From Eubacterium brachy ATCC 33089 (GTDB lineage: Bacteria > Bacillota > Clostridia > Peptostreptococcales > Anaerovoracaceae): 64,000 nucleotides of DNA. Under the pieces are notes generated by a model. That model made no database searches and was not told the origin of the DNA. It saw only the letters and a list, made by a program, of their open reading frames with translations. The stretch is from NCBI GenBank assembly GCA_000488855.1, contig KI535284.1, positions 124,001 to 188,000 of the forward strand, given 5' to 3'. How positions within the stretch are numbered: the first letter of the stretch is position 1; every line of letters starts with the position of its first letter. Positions 35,241-45,216 of the stretch are shown here, piece after piece. The position numbers were made by a program, and so were the translations under genes.

Positions 35241-35951
35241 CTATTCTAAATATTTATCATACATATTATCTAAAAATCCGTTTACTTTGTTTCTATAAAT
35301 TATACCTAAAACAAAACAAATTGAGGCAGCTACACCTATGATTATCGCACTGGTATAACTATGTGTGTAAAGCTGTCTTCCGATTATAATACTCCCCATC
35401 ATCCCCGGCGTCCTGCCTAATATTGAAACCAGGAGGAACGGCTTGAACTTCATATTGGATAGTCCCGCTGCATAGTTGCACAAATCCTTTGGCACTCCCG
35501 GTATCAGATATATCAAAAAAATTATTATCATCGCCTTTTTGCTATTTAGCATTTTAATCAAATTTTCAATTTGCTCTTCCTTGAAAAACAAGTACATAGC
35601 ATCTCTACCTAATTTTTTTGCTATGTAATACGTGATAACAGATCCCAATATGGCTCCTATGACCGATATACCATATGCCACTACCACACCATAAAAATAT
35701 CCTGCTCCGATTTGTATCCATTGTCCTGGAATTATCGATATTACTATTTGTATACATTGTGCCAATAGACAAAAGAAAACCATGCCTATTTCGTGTGCTT
35801 CAAAATAGCCTTTTATGTTATCAAAATTCGATAATTCTTTTATAAGCTCTCTTTGAAACAAATATATATATAACGGAATACCTATAAGTATAATTCCTAA
35901 AATGACCAATTTAACAATTGCAACAATTTTTCTTTTTTTTTCTTTGTTCAT
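35241..35951 (-). CDS. TVP38/TMEM64 family membrane protein
   Basis: A 236-residue inner-membrane protein of the DedA/VTT (SNARE-associated) superfamily, with about six hydrophobic segments. The conserved VTT core shows as PGQWIQIGAGYFYG, then GSVITYYIAKKLGRDA and FLIYLIPGVPKDLCNYAAGLS, the last being the typical re-entrant motif. VTT proteins are thought to scramble or flip lipids. It follows ynbB by ten bases and is the end of the long operon. Confidence 0.88.
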   Translation of the reverse strand: MNKEKKRKIVAIVKLVILGIILIGIPLYIYLFQRELIKELSNFDNIKGYFEAHEIGMVFFCLLAQCIQIVISIIPGQWIQIGAGYFYGVVVAYGISVIGAILGSVITYYIAKKLGRDAMYLFFKEEQIENLIKMLNSKKAMIIIFLIYLIPGVPKDLCNYAAGLSNMKFKPFLLVSILGRTPGMMGSIIIGRQLYTHSYTSAIIIGVAASICFVLGIIYRNKVNGFLDNMYDKYLE

Positions 35952-35961
35952 GCACGCACCT

Positions 35962-37251
35962 CTATTTTAAATCTAAAAGCCCCTTTTTATATAAATTGTC
36001 CAGGGATTTTATTATGCCGAATTTTGAATGTTCATAACTTAGCCCACCCTGAAAATAAGCTATATATGGTTCTCTGATAGGTGCATCGGCACTTAGCTCT
36101 ATGGAAGAACCTTGAATGAAAGCTCCTGCTGCCATTATCACAGGTGTATCATATCCGGGCATATCCCAAGGTTCCGGCTTCACAAAAGAATCTATCGGCG
36201 CTGCTTCCTGGACGCCCTGACAGAATCCTATAACTTTTTCCTCTGACAAAAATTTAATTCCTTGTATTATGTCGCTCCGCGCATCTCCTGTTTTGGGACA
36301 TGTGTCGTAGCCCAATTGCGAATATACTTCTCCACATAGTATTGCTCCTTTTATTGCTCCTTTTACAACGTTTGGAGCCATAAAAAGCCCCTGCAGTATA
36401 TTTCGCGTCTGCCCAAATGTCAAACCGCATTCTCCTCCTATTCCCGGGCAAGTTAATCTGTACATGATTTTATCTATAAGTTGAGACTTGCCCACGATGT
36501 ACCCACCTGATAACGCAAGTCCTCCGCCCGGATTTTTTATAAGAGATCCCGCCATTACATCCGCACCTATTTCAGTCGGCTCTAAAATATCCAAAAATTC
36601 TCCATAACAGTTATCTACCATGAATACAATCTTATCATCTATAGCTTTCACTTCTTGCACAGCATTCTCTATATCATCTATTTCAATGGCTTTTCTCCAG
36701 CTATATCCCGTTGCCCTTTGTAAAGTTACCATTTTAGTTTTATCGGATATTGCCTTTTTTATGCCTGTAAAATCGAGTTTATTATTTTTTAAAGGAACTT
36801 CCTTATACGTTATTCCGAATTCGCTAAGCGAACCCATTTCATTTCCTCTGATGCCGATTACTTCTTCCAAAGTATCGTACGGTTTACCTGATATGTATAT
36901 GATTTCATCTCCAGGTCTCAAAATTCCTGATAAAATCAAGCTCAGAGCATGTGTACCATTTACTATCTGAGTTCTGACAATAGCTTTTTCTGCCTTGAAC
37001 ACCTCTGCAAATACTTTCTCTGTAACTTCCCTTCCAATGTCGTCATATCCATAGCCTGTGTTCCAGTTGAAATGCCTATCTGAAATACCATTTTTTTGAA
37101 AAGCATCAAGAACTTTATACTGGTTGTACGCACAAATGTCTTCATATTTTCCAAAAATATGCTCAATTTTTTTTTCTGACTTTGAAACGAGCTCTAAAAT
37201 TCTCTTATCTATTCCGAAGTTGCACTGTAAATATTCATCTGTGAATTTCAT
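35962..37251 (-). CDS. ynbB: YnbB-like PLP-dependent lyase (methionine gamma-lyase family / aluminium resistance protein)
   Basis: A 429-residue PLP fold-type I protein of the family often annotated as aluminium resistance or methionine gamma-lyase family. Seen are VNGTHALSLILSGILRPGDE, FMVDNCYGEF with the cofactor aspartate, and the lysine in AGSLIKNPGGGLALSGGY. In Bacilli ynbB lies near miaA and hfq, in agreement with the present neighbourhood. The reaction of the family is not settled, so the name should be read as a family label. Confidence 0.88.
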   Translation of the reverse strand: MKFTDEYLQCNFGIDKRILELVSKSEKKIEHIFGKYEDICAYNQYKVLDAFQKNGISDRHFNWNTGYGYDDIGREVTEKVFAEVFKAEKAIVRTQIVNGTHALSLILSGILRPGDEIIYISGKPYDTLEEVIGIRGNEMGSLSEFGITYKEVPLKNNKLDFTGIKKAISDKTKMVTLQRATGYSWRKAIEIDDIENAVQEVKAIDDKIVFMVDNCYGEFLDILEPTEIGADVMAGSLIKNPGGGLALSGGYIVGKSQLIDKIMYRLTCPGIGGECGLTFGQTRNILQGLFMAPNVVKGAIKGAILCGEVYSQLGYDTCPKTGDARSDIIQGIKFLSEEKVIGFCQGVQEAAPIDSFVKPEPWDMPGYDTPVIMAAGAFIQGSSIELSADAPIREPYIAYFQGGLSYEHSKFGIIKSLDNLYKKGLLDLK

Positions 37252-37271
37252 CGTTTTACATCCAATCTATT

Positions 37272-38444
37272 TTAATTTTTATCCTGAGAAATATCTGTAT
37301 CCTCTCTACCTTCTAAACGTTCCTTCTCCCACTCCATATCGCGAATCAAATCTCTTTTTACATTCATTTTATGGGCAGCATATAGCTGTGTAGTCGTCAC
37401 TTGCTCATGATCCAACAGAGCTTGCACATCAAATATGGAATTTCCTCTCGAAATAAGGCTGGTTGCCGTTGTAGCCCTAAGTTTATGAGGACTGTATCCG
37501 GAGTTTCTGGATGTTTTCATACCTATGGAAGTATATTTTTTAACAAGCTGCCTTATTTGTCTATCTGTGAGTCTCCTACCTTGCAACGAGAGAAACAAAG
37601 CATCATCATCCGATTTATTATCCACATCGCTTTCACCGTTTCCGGCTCTTTCATTCTCTATATAATCCGTCAGAACCGCTGTAACCGAATCGTTCAACGG
37701 CATAGTGGATTCTTTACCTCTTTTTCTGTAAATTGTAAATTCCCCTCTGTTAAAATTAAATGATGATATGTTCAGCTGCTGTAATTCTGACAATCGCAAA
37801 CCGTAAGTCAAAAACACTATCAAAATTGCCTTGTCTCGTTTTTTGGTCTTTTTCCAGTATTGTTTTTCTTTATCGGTCAATCCCACACCCGTAGTCACTG
37901 CATCGAGCATTATCATGACTTCATCATCTTGCAAAGCCTTAATTTCCCTTTCATGAGCCTTCGGTACCCTTATAGGATCAAAACCGTCCGTAATGTTCTT
38001 ATCTATCAATTCATCCCTGTAAAGGTGTTTAAACATAACTGAAATGGAGGATTTTTTTCTCGCTAACGTCTTGTTACTATTTTCATAAATATAAACAGCT
38101 TTTGAAGTTTCTTTTTCGTATTGTCTGGCATAATCCAAAAATATATTTACATCGATGGCCTTAATATCGTTAAACTCTTCCAACGATATATCTCTGGTTT
38201 TTTTAGCTGAAGAAAGTCCTGTGTTTTCTATGATGTATTTACAGAAAAAAGAAATATCGTGTAGATAGGCAAGTCTCGTCATCGGTAGAACATTTCCACG
38301 CAAATACTGAAAGAATCCACCTAAAAAGGTCGGTAGAGTTTCTTCAATACTTTTTGATTTCCGATCTATTTCATATTCCTTTGACACTATATTGTCGGGT
38401 TTATCGCTTTTATTGTGTATTTTTACAATTTTTCTCTTAGCCAT
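37272..38444 (-). CDS. Xer-type tyrosine recombinase
   Basis: A 390-residue tyrosine recombinase. The N-terminal SAM-like core-binding domain is about 38-145; the catalytic domain has R217 (YGLRLSEL), K241 or K244, H320 and R323 (PHKLRATTATSL), H346 (LLDHEQVT) and nucleophile Y355. All catalytic residues are present. HKLRATTAT replaces the more usual HKLRHT. It overlaps miaA by 22 bases and sits within a housekeeping operon with no visible attachment sites, so chromosome dimer resolution (XerC/XerS-like, with FtsK) is more likely than a mobile element. The first 35 residues are a charged extension. Confidence 0.85.
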   Translation of the reverse strand: MAKRKIVKIHNKSDKPDNIVSKEYEIDRKSKSIEETLPTFLGGFFQYLRGNVLPMTRLAYLHDISFFCKYIIENTGLSSAKKTRDISLEEFNDIKAIDVNIFLDYARQYEKETSKAVYIYENSNKTLARKKSSISVMFKHLYRDELIDKNITDGFDPIRVPKAHEREIKALQDDEVMIMLDAVTTGVGLTDKEKQYWKKTKKRDKAILIVFLTYGLRLSELQQLNISSFNFNRGEFTIYRKRGKESTMPLNDSVTAVLTDYIENERAGNGESDVDNKSDDDALFLSLQGRRLTDRQIRQLVKKYTSIGMKTSRNSGYSPHKLRATTATSLISRGNSIFDVQALLDHEQVTTTQLYAAHKMNVKRDLIRDMEWEKERLEGREDTDISQDKN

Positions 38445-39352
38445 CTAATCACATCCTCTTCATTCTCGTAGGATAAATTAAACCATCTAAAATCCAATCC
38501 ATCTTTTTCATACTTTCTAAACCAGGTCAACTGTCTTTTGGCATATCTTCTGCTCGATTGTTTAATTTTGTCTATAGCATCATCTAAACTTATATTGCCT
38601 TCCAAATATTCGATTAATTCCTTATAGCCTATAGCTTTCATTGAGATCATTTCTTTCTTTAATCCGTTTTTCAACAAGCATTCAACTTCTTTCAGCAAAC
38701 CACATTTCATCATTTGTTCTACTCTCAAATTTATCCTGTCATAGAGCTCATCTCTATCCCTTATTAGAGCTACTACTATCGGTTCATATTCCTTTCTCAG
38801 CGTTTTACTCTGATTGAAGTCACGCAATTTACCACCGGAGCTCTTAATTCTCTCTATTGCTCTGATAACTCTCTGAACGTTGTTTTTGTGGATTTTTTCT
38901 TCGGCATCTTCATCCAATCTCAACAACTCTTCATATAGGCCTTCTATTCCCTTTTCTTTTAAAATCGCTTTGCATTCATTTCGTATTTCATCGTTTTTTT
39001 CGCTATTTGAAAAATCCATGTCATAAATTATAGAATTTATGTAAAGTCCTGTTCCACCTGCAATTATTGGAATTTTACCCTCGTTTATCATATCATCAAT
39101 ATATCTTTTAGACAATTTAGCATATTTTGCAACGGAGAAATTTTCCTTCGGATCTATTTCATCTACTAAATAATGCTTAACACCGTCTTGTTCCTCCTCT
39201 GTAGGTTTTGCTGAACCTATGGACATCTCCCTGTATATCTGCATTGAATCACATGATACAATCTCCGTCCGAAAATATTTAGCTATATTTACTGCACAAC
39301 GGGTTTTTCCAACAGCAGTAGGTCCTGCTATTATTATCAATTTATCTTTCAT
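38423..39352 (-). CDS. miaA: tRNA dimethylallyltransferase MiaA
   Basis: Adds a dimethylallyl group to A37 of tRNAs that read UNN codons. The 309-residue protein has the P-loop GPTAVGKTRCAVN, DSMQIYREMSIGSAKPT and GGTGLYINS motifs, and the ending TWFRKYEKDGLDF. It follows mutL after a 183-base gap. hfq, which commonly follows miaA, is missing; the Xer gene takes its place. The substrate, dimethylallyl diphosphate, derives from the dxs pathway encoded upstream. Confidence 0.96.
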   Translation of the reverse strand: MKDKLIIIAGPTAVGKTRCAVNIAKYFRTEIVSCDSMQIYREMSIGSAKPTEEEQDGVKHYLVDEIDPKENFSVAKYAKLSKRYIDDMINEGKIPIIAGGTGLYINSIIYDMDFSNSEKNDEIRNECKAILKEKGIEGLYEELLRLDEDAEEKIHKNNVQRVIRAIERIKSSGGKLRDFNQSKTLRKEYEPIVVALIRDRDELYDRINLRVEQMMKCGLLKEVECLLKNGLKKEMISMKAIGYKELIEYLEGNISLDDAIDKIKQSSRRYAKRQLTWFRKYEKDGLDFRWFNLSYENEEDVIRWLREKL

Positions 39353-39535
39353 ATATCTAAACCTTAACTTGTTCGTCTATCCTTTGATTTGTATGGAATT
39401 CACATTCAACCTACAATAAAACATATTCGATTTTCTAATATGTCATAATAACTGATTTGCAAAATTAAATATTAAGCAAACTGTTTCTTCTCTTCCCTTT
39501 GAAAATTTAATTCAACACATTTCACATCATATATG

Positions 39536-41497
39536 TTATGTTCTTTTAAACCTCTTTTCCATATCGCTTTTGGTCATCTTTATAAATGTCGGTCTGCCAT
39601 GGGGACACGAAAAGGGATTTTCGCATTTAGACATATCTATTAAAAGTTGTGATATCTCCTCCGTCTTAAGAATGTCGTTTGCTTTTATAGCAGCTTTGCA
39701 CGCCTTAGTCGCAATTTTATCTATTGTATCCTTTTTAGAAAAATCTCCATACTCGTTTATGCTGTCCATGAAATCAGATAAAAATCTATCTGCCTCATCT
39801 ATTTTCAAAAACATTGGAATTTCTGTTACTCTATAGGTATTCACTCCAAATTCTTCCACTGTAAATCCCAATTTATCTAAAATTTCCATCCATATAGACT
39901 CCAGCTCCTTGTGTCTATAGTCCCCATTTATTAGTATTGGAAACAGTATTACCTGTTTATTCTTTTGTGAAGAGTTGTAATTATTTAAAAATTTTTCAAA
40001 ATAGACTCTTTCATGGGCCGCATGCTGATCAATAAAATATATACTATTCTCATCTTTTAACTGTATGTATGTTCCAAAAAATTGACCTATTATTTCCATA
40101 TTTGAAAAATCAAATCTATTTTTCTTTTTAAATCCGTCTAAAATTTCGGTTTGAATCGAAGTATCTTTTTCTTTTTGAATTCTTGATTTTTCCTCCTGCC
40201 TATACCCTTTCAAAATTTCTTCTACTTGAATAAATTCCTTTTCTGATAAATCTACCTCTTTCAGACTTTCTCTAACTGAAGAATGTTGCTCCTCTTTCTT
40301 TGAATTATTGTAAGCTAAATCCGTTTTTTTATCAGTGTTTTCCTGCAAAGTATTCACTGTATCAAATGTGTTTGCAGCATCTTCCACTGAGTTTTGATCA
40401 CTTGCAAGTATTTGAAATCTATTTTCAGCTGCTTTATTTCCCTGTTTATTTCCAATACCATATCCAACTTGCAGTCCCCCCTGCCCGCTGCTACTGTGCG
40501 CCACAGTTAACGCTTCCTTTGAATTCAGTGCTGAAATTAACCCTTTCGCAACAGTTTCAACTACTCTTTCTTCATCAAAAAATCTGATTTGAGTTTTATT
40601 GGGATGTATATTTACATCTACTCTCTCCAAATCTACATCTATGAAAAGATAGCAGATTGGAAATCTCCCCTCAAAGAGCCTATCTCCATATGCTATGTTA
40701 ATTCCTTTCTCTATAATCTTGCTGTCAACAACTCTACCGTTTACAAAAAATATTTGATCTTTTCTCGTCGCCTTGCTATAGCTGGGCTTTGATGTGTACC
40801 CATTTACCGTTATACTATCCTGTTCATAGTTAAATCCTATTAAATTCTCGATTTCTTTATTACTTGTAACCGTTGCAATTACCTGCATTCTATTGCCTTT
40901 GCCGTTAGTTGAAAACAGAATTTTATCGTTGTTTATAAGCATGAATTTGATGTTAGGATAAGCCAATGTCATATTTGTAATGAATTCAATTATCTTGCTG
41001 CTTTCCGCTTTATCGGATTTTAAAAATTTTAGTCTCGCAGGAGTGTTGTAAAATAAGTCTCTGACTATTACTGTAGTTCCATTCGGTGCTCCTATCGGAC
41101 TGTTTTCAACTGTTTCACCACCATAAATAAGTATTTTTCTCCCCACACTGCCATCTTCGGTCTTGGTTATCATCTCCACTCTTGAAACCGCTGCTATGCT
41201 TGCAAGAGCTTCACCTCTAAATCCTAAAGTCCCTATCCTGTTCAAATCCTCTTCATCAAAAATTTTAGATGTGGCATGACGAACAAAGGCAATATCCACC
41301 TCATTTTCATCAATACCACATCCGTTATCTGTGATTCGAATATATGATTTACCACCGTTCTTTACTTCCACAGTTATTTTGCTACTGCCTGCATCTATGG
41401 AATTTTCAACCAATTCCTTTATTATTGACAGCGGTCTTTCCACCACTTCTCCGGCAGCAATTTTATCTGCAATCTTTTTTTCCAGTACTCTAATCAT
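39536..41497 (-). CDS. mutL: DNA mismatch repair protein MutL
   Basis: GHKL ATPase and nicking endonuclease of mismatch repair, 653 residues. N-terminal ATPase motifs include KIAAGEVVERP, ELVENSIDAG, ITDNGCGI and TLGFRGEALASI. The C-terminal endonuclease motif DQHA-x2-E-x4-E is present in FIDQHAAHERVYFE, as in Gram-positive MutL that lack MutH. ATG 41497 is seven bases after AGAGGA; a TTG six codons earlier overlaps mutS. It follows mutS directly. Confidence 0.97.
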   Translation of the reverse strand: MIRVLEKKIADKIAAGEVVERPLSIIKELVENSIDAGSSKITVEVKNGGKSYIRITDNGCGIDENEVDIAFVRHATSKIFDEEDLNRIGTLGFRGEALASIAAVSRVEMITKTEDGSVGRKILIYGGETVENSPIGAPNGTTVIVRDLFYNTPARLKFLKSDKAESSKIIEFITNMTLAYPNIKFMLINNDKILFSTNGKGNRMQVIATVTSNKEIENLIGFNYEQDSITVNGYTSKPSYSKATRKDQIFFVNGRVVDSKIIEKGINIAYGDRLFEGRFPICYLFIDVDLERVDVNIHPNKTQIRFFDEERVVETVAKGLISALNSKEALTVAHSSSGQGGLQVGYGIGNKQGNKAAENRFQILASDQNSVEDAANTFDTVNTLQENTDKKTDLAYNNSKKEEQHSSVRESLKEVDLSEKEFIQVEEILKGYRQEEKSRIQKEKDTSIQTEILDGFKKKNRFDFSNMEIIGQFFGTYIQLKDENSIYFIDQHAAHERVYFEKFLNNYNSSQKNKQVILFPILINGDYRHKELESIWMEILDKLGFTVEEFGVNTYRVTEIPMFLKIDEADRFLSDFMDSINEYGDFSKKDTIDKIATKACKAAIKANDILKTEEISQLLIDMSKCENPFSCPHGRPTFIKMTKSDMEKRFKRT

Positions 41498-41511
41498 ATC
41501 TGTCCTCTTGT

Positions 41512-43986
41512 TCAAAAATTAAATCTAATCTGCTCCTCATGCATATTCAAATGTTTTCTCTGATTTTTTTCCAATTCTTTTAATTTCTCCTCCGCTCTAT
41601 CCAATAAATCTTTTGGAACTCCAGCTATTTTGGCAACATGAATACCATAGCTTCTCGAAGCACTTCCTTCAACTATTTTGTGCAAAAATATAACTTTTCC
41701 ATTTTCATCAACAACGTCGACATTTAAATTTTTAAATCCTGATAGCTCTCCTTCCAGTTGCGTGAGTTCATGGTAATGCGTCGCAAATAAAGTCCTGGTT
41801 TTACAGTCTGATTTACAAAGATGTTCTGCCACTGACCAAGCTATTGAAAGCCCGTCATATGTACTGGTCCCTCTGCCTATTTCATCTAAAATAATCAAGC
41901 TATCTTGCGTTTTGTTATTTATTATATATGCCAGTTCGTTCATTTCCACGTAAAAAGTGCTCTGTCCTCCGCCCAGATTATCACTTGCTCCTATTCTGGT
42001 AAATATCCTGTCCACAACACCTATAACCGCCTTATCACAAGGTACAAAACACCCTGATTGTGCCATCAATACTATAATTGCATTCTGTCTCATATATGTG
42101 GATTTCCCCGCCATATTAGGCCCTGTTATTAAAAGCATCGATGATTCATTTCTGTTCATGTACAAATCATTTTGCACAAATACTCCGTCGTTCATTATTT
42201 TCTCAACTACCGGATGTCTCCCTTTTTCAAGTAAAATTTCATCTCCTGTAGTCATGGTCGGTTTAACATATCCGTTAATTTCACTTACATGAGCAAAAGA
42301 AGTCAAAACATCCAGTGTGGCAATTGCTGAGGAAGTTTTTAAAATTCTGTATATTTGCTCTTTAATCAGATCTCGAATTTCAACGAATACTTCGTATTCC
42401 TTCTGATTTATTTTGCTTTCTGCATTCAGAACAATCGTTTCAGTTTCTTTTAGTTTCGGCGTAATATATCTTTCTGAATTTGCTAAAGTCTGCTTTCTTA
42501 TATATTCTTCCGGGACTTTATCGAAATGTGATTTTGTTACGTCTATGTAATATCCGAATACTCTGTTGTATCCCACTTTTAAATTTGGGATTCCCGTTCT
42601 CTTTCTTTCAACTGCTTCAAGACTTGAAATCCATTCCTTAGCTTCTCTTATCGATGCTTTCATTTCATCCAGCTGTGGGCTGTATCCCTGTTTTATAATC
42701 CCGCCTTCTCTCAGCGAAAACGGTGGTTCTTCAACAATCGCATCATCTATCATCTTTGTAACATCTTGCAAAATATCTAAATTTTCATGGAGTTCTTCTA
42801 TTATTTTACATCCGCTATCCTCTATATCATATTTAATATCCGGAAGTATTTCCAATGAATTTTTCAAAGCTATTACATCTTTTCCGTTTGCACTGCCATA
42901 TGCAATTTTACCTGTGAGTCTCTCAAAATCATATATTGCCTTTAAATCTTCTTTTATATGATTTCTAACCAGCGGTTGCTCCACTAAAAATTCGACGCCG
43001 TTAAGCCTTTTGTTTATTTCATCGATTTTATTTAACGGTTCTCGTAACCATTTTTTTATTTTCCTACCTCCCATTGCAGTATGCGTCTTATCCAGTACCC
43101 ATAATAGTGAGCCGTAACTTTTTTTCTCCATCAAAGTTTCTGTAATCTCCAGATTTCTTATTGTCGCCTTATCCAATACCATCGTTTCTCCAATACTATA
43201 TCTCTTTAGAAAAGAAATATTGGATAAATCACCTTTTTTATTCTCTCTCAAATACGATATCTGAGCTCCTAGTGCAAATACGAGGGATTTTTCATCTTTT
43301 TCTATTGAAACACCTTTCAAAGTCTGCACTTTGAATTGACTTTTAATCAACTCCCTCATAGAATCATAACCATAAAATTCTTCATCCAAAATATTTATAT
43401 ACACATCGATGTTGTTCCTTATATTGGATATATTTAGAAATGTCTCAGCGTTTTTATTAACTATCAATTCTTTCGGCGCAATTCTAACCAATTCGTTTAT
43501 CAATGTGGTTTCTGAGTGGTGATTTTTAAACTCTGTAGCCTCCAATTCTCCTGTTGAAATATCGCAATATGAGAGACTAACTCGTTCTTTTCCAACATAT
43601 ACAGATGCTAAAAAGTTATTTTCCGCATCTTTCAGTCCGTTTCCACTAATCAATGTTCCGGGTGTAACTATTTGAACAATCTCACGACGCACAATTCCTT
43701 TCACGCTATTTGGATCCTCAACTTGTTCACAAATGGCCACCTTATAGCCCTTTTCCACTAATTTCGATATATAATCCTCTGCTGAATGAAAAGGTACTCC
43801 ACACATGGGCGCTTTTTCTTCCAATCCACAATTTCTACCTGTTAAAGTTAGTCCTAATTCTTTAGTCACAGTTATAGCATCATCGAAAAACATTTCATAA
43901 AAATCACCCAGTCTAAAGAACAAAATAGAATCTTTGACTGTTTCCTTGATTTCCGTATATTGTTTCATCATCGGTGATAATGCCAT
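41512..43986 (-). CDS. mutS: DNA mismatch repair protein MutS
   Basis: Mismatch-recognition ATPase of 824 residues. The mismatch wedge is in RLGDFYEMFFDDA, the ATPase site in GPNMAGKSTYMRQ, with DEIGRGTSTYDG and ATHYHEL beyond. The C-terminus after the ATPase is short, so the tetramerisation tail is probably reduced. ATG 43986 has GGAG upstream. Confidence 0.97.
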   Translation of the reverse strand: MALSPMMKQYTEIKETVKDSILFFRLGDFYEMFFDDAITVTKELGLTLTGRNCGLEEKAPMCGVPFHSAEDYISKLVEKGYKVAICEQVEDPNSVKGIVRREIVQIVTPGTLISGNGLKDAENNFLASVYVGKERVSLSYCDISTGELEATEFKNHHSETTLINELVRIAPKELIVNKNAETFLNISNIRNNIDVYINILDEEFYGYDSMRELIKSQFKVQTLKGVSIEKDEKSLVFALGAQISYLRENKKGDLSNISFLKRYSIGETMVLDKATIRNLEITETLMEKKSYGSLLWVLDKTHTAMGGRKIKKWLREPLNKIDEINKRLNGVEFLVEQPLVRNHIKEDLKAIYDFERLTGKIAYGSANGKDVIALKNSLEILPDIKYDIEDSGCKIIEELHENLDILQDVTKMIDDAIVEEPPFSLREGGIIKQGYSPQLDEMKASIREAKEWISSLEAVERKRTGIPNLKVGYNRVFGYYIDVTKSHFDKVPEEYIRKQTLANSERYITPKLKETETIVLNAESKINQKEYEVFVEIRDLIKEQIYRILKTSSAIATLDVLTSFAHVSEINGYVKPTMTTGDEILLEKGRHPVVEKIMNDGVFVQNDLYMNRNESSMLLITGPNMAGKSTYMRQNAIIVLMAQSGCFVPCDKAVIGVVDRIFTRIGASDNLGGGQSTFYVEMNELAYIINNKTQDSLIILDEIGRGTSTYDGLSIAWSVAEHLCKSDCKTRTLFATHYHELTQLEGELSGFKNLNVDVVDENGKVIFLHKIVEGSASRSYGIHVAKIAGVPKDLLDRAEEKLKELEKNQRKHLNMHEEQIRFNF

Positions 43987-44003
43987 AATCTTTACTCCTT
44001 GTG

Positions 44004-45194
44004 CTACTTCTTATTATATGCTTCCAATCCTAGCCTGATCAGTTCAACTCCTCTTCTCATATCTTGTTTGTTTAACACATATGCTATTCTCAATTCATCT
44101 CTTCCCAAACCTTCCGTCGCATAGAACCCCTCTGCAGGAGCAAACATTACCGTTTCTCCATTATCATCAAAATCTTCAAGCAGGAACATCAAGAAATCTT
44201 CCACGTTATCAACTGGCAATTTTGCCGTTATATAGAAGGATCCACCCGGTTTTTGACAAACTACTCCGGGGATTTTTTGCAATTCTTCAAATACTACATC
44301 TCTTCTGGCACAATATTCCGCCTTTACTTTATCATAGTATGACCTCGGCAACTTATATAAAGCTGCCGCACCTATTTGATCTACGGTGGATGTACATAAC
44401 CTACCTTGGGCAATTTTCATAACAGCCTCCATGAACTCTTTATTTTTAGAAACTATACATCCTATTCTAGCTCCACAAGCTGAAAATCTCTTGGAAACAG
44501 AGTCTATTATAATCACTCTGTCAGTAATTCCCGGTTCCATTCCAAATGATGTAACATCCCTTCCATCATATGCGAATTCCCTATAAACTTCATCCGCTAT
44601 AATATACAGATCATGTTTTTTCGCAATTTCGCCAATTAGTTTAATTTCATCCAGGGTCAATACCGTACCTGTAGGGTTTCCAGGTGAAATACAACAGATT
44701 GCCTTAGTTTTAGACGTAATGGCTCTTTCAATTTGTTCTCTTTGCGCATAGTGATATCCGTCTTCAGCTTTTGTGGTAATAGGTACCACCTTACCTCCTG
44801 CCGATGTTGCAAAAGTATGATAATTCGTATAGAAAGGTTCCGGAATCAAAACTTCATCGCCATCGTTTATAATGGCTAAAAATGCCATTGTAAGAGCCTC
44901 AGAACCTCCCGTTGTCACTATTATTTCATCTCTTATATATTCCATGTTGTATTTTTTGAAATATTCAATTATTGCATCCTGTAATACGGGAAGTCCCCCC
45001 GACTCTGCATACGCAATGACTTTTTGATCAAAATTTCTGATAGCCTCCATGAATACCGAAGGCGTTTCAACGTCAGGCTGACCGATATTTAAATGGTAAA
45101 TTTTCTTTCCTGCATCCTTTGCTTTTTGGGCTATGGGATTGAACTTTCTAATGGGAGAAAACTGCATTTCTTCTACTCTTTTTGATAATTTCAT
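44004..45194 (-). CDS. PLP-dependent aminotransferase (AspB-like class I/II)
   Basis: A 396-residue aminotransferase, distinct from the one at 302. It has NPTG at 173-176, the aspartate D201 in IIADEVYREF and PLP lysine K235 in DSVSKRFSACGARIG. The C-terminal LRIAYVLN carries the carboxylate-binding arginine. The subfamily includes aspartate and aromatic aminotransferases of Clostridia. It lies between tlyA and mutS, where recN, argR or nadK would often lie, so its role in the operon is not obvious. Confidence 0.88.
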   Translation of the reverse strand: MKLSKRVEEMQFSPIRKFNPIAQKAKDAGKKIYHLNIGQPDVETPSVFMEAIRNFDQKVIAYAESGGLPVLQDAIIEYFKKYNMEYIRDEIIVTTGGSEALTMAFLAIINDGDEVLIPEPFYTNYHTFATSAGGKVVPITTKAEDGYHYAQREQIERAITSKTKAICCISPGNPTGTVLTLDEIKLIGEIAKKHDLYIIADEVYREFAYDGRDVTSFGMEPGITDRVIIIDSVSKRFSACGARIGCIVSKNKEFMEAVMKIAQGRLCTSTVDQIGAAALYKLPRSYYDKVKAEYCARRDVVFEELQKIPGVVCQKPGGSFYITAKLPVDNVEDFLMFLLEDFDDNGETVMFAPAEGFYATEGLGRDELRIAYVLNKQDMRRGVELIRLGLEAYNKK

Positions 45195-45216
45195 TTCATA
45201 CCTCTTCTTTCATATT

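Noticed and set aside
37272-38444. Integrase of a mobile element
   Set aside because: It overlaps miaA, is followed closely by ynbB, and no direct repeats, tRNA-end target or phage genes lie nearby.
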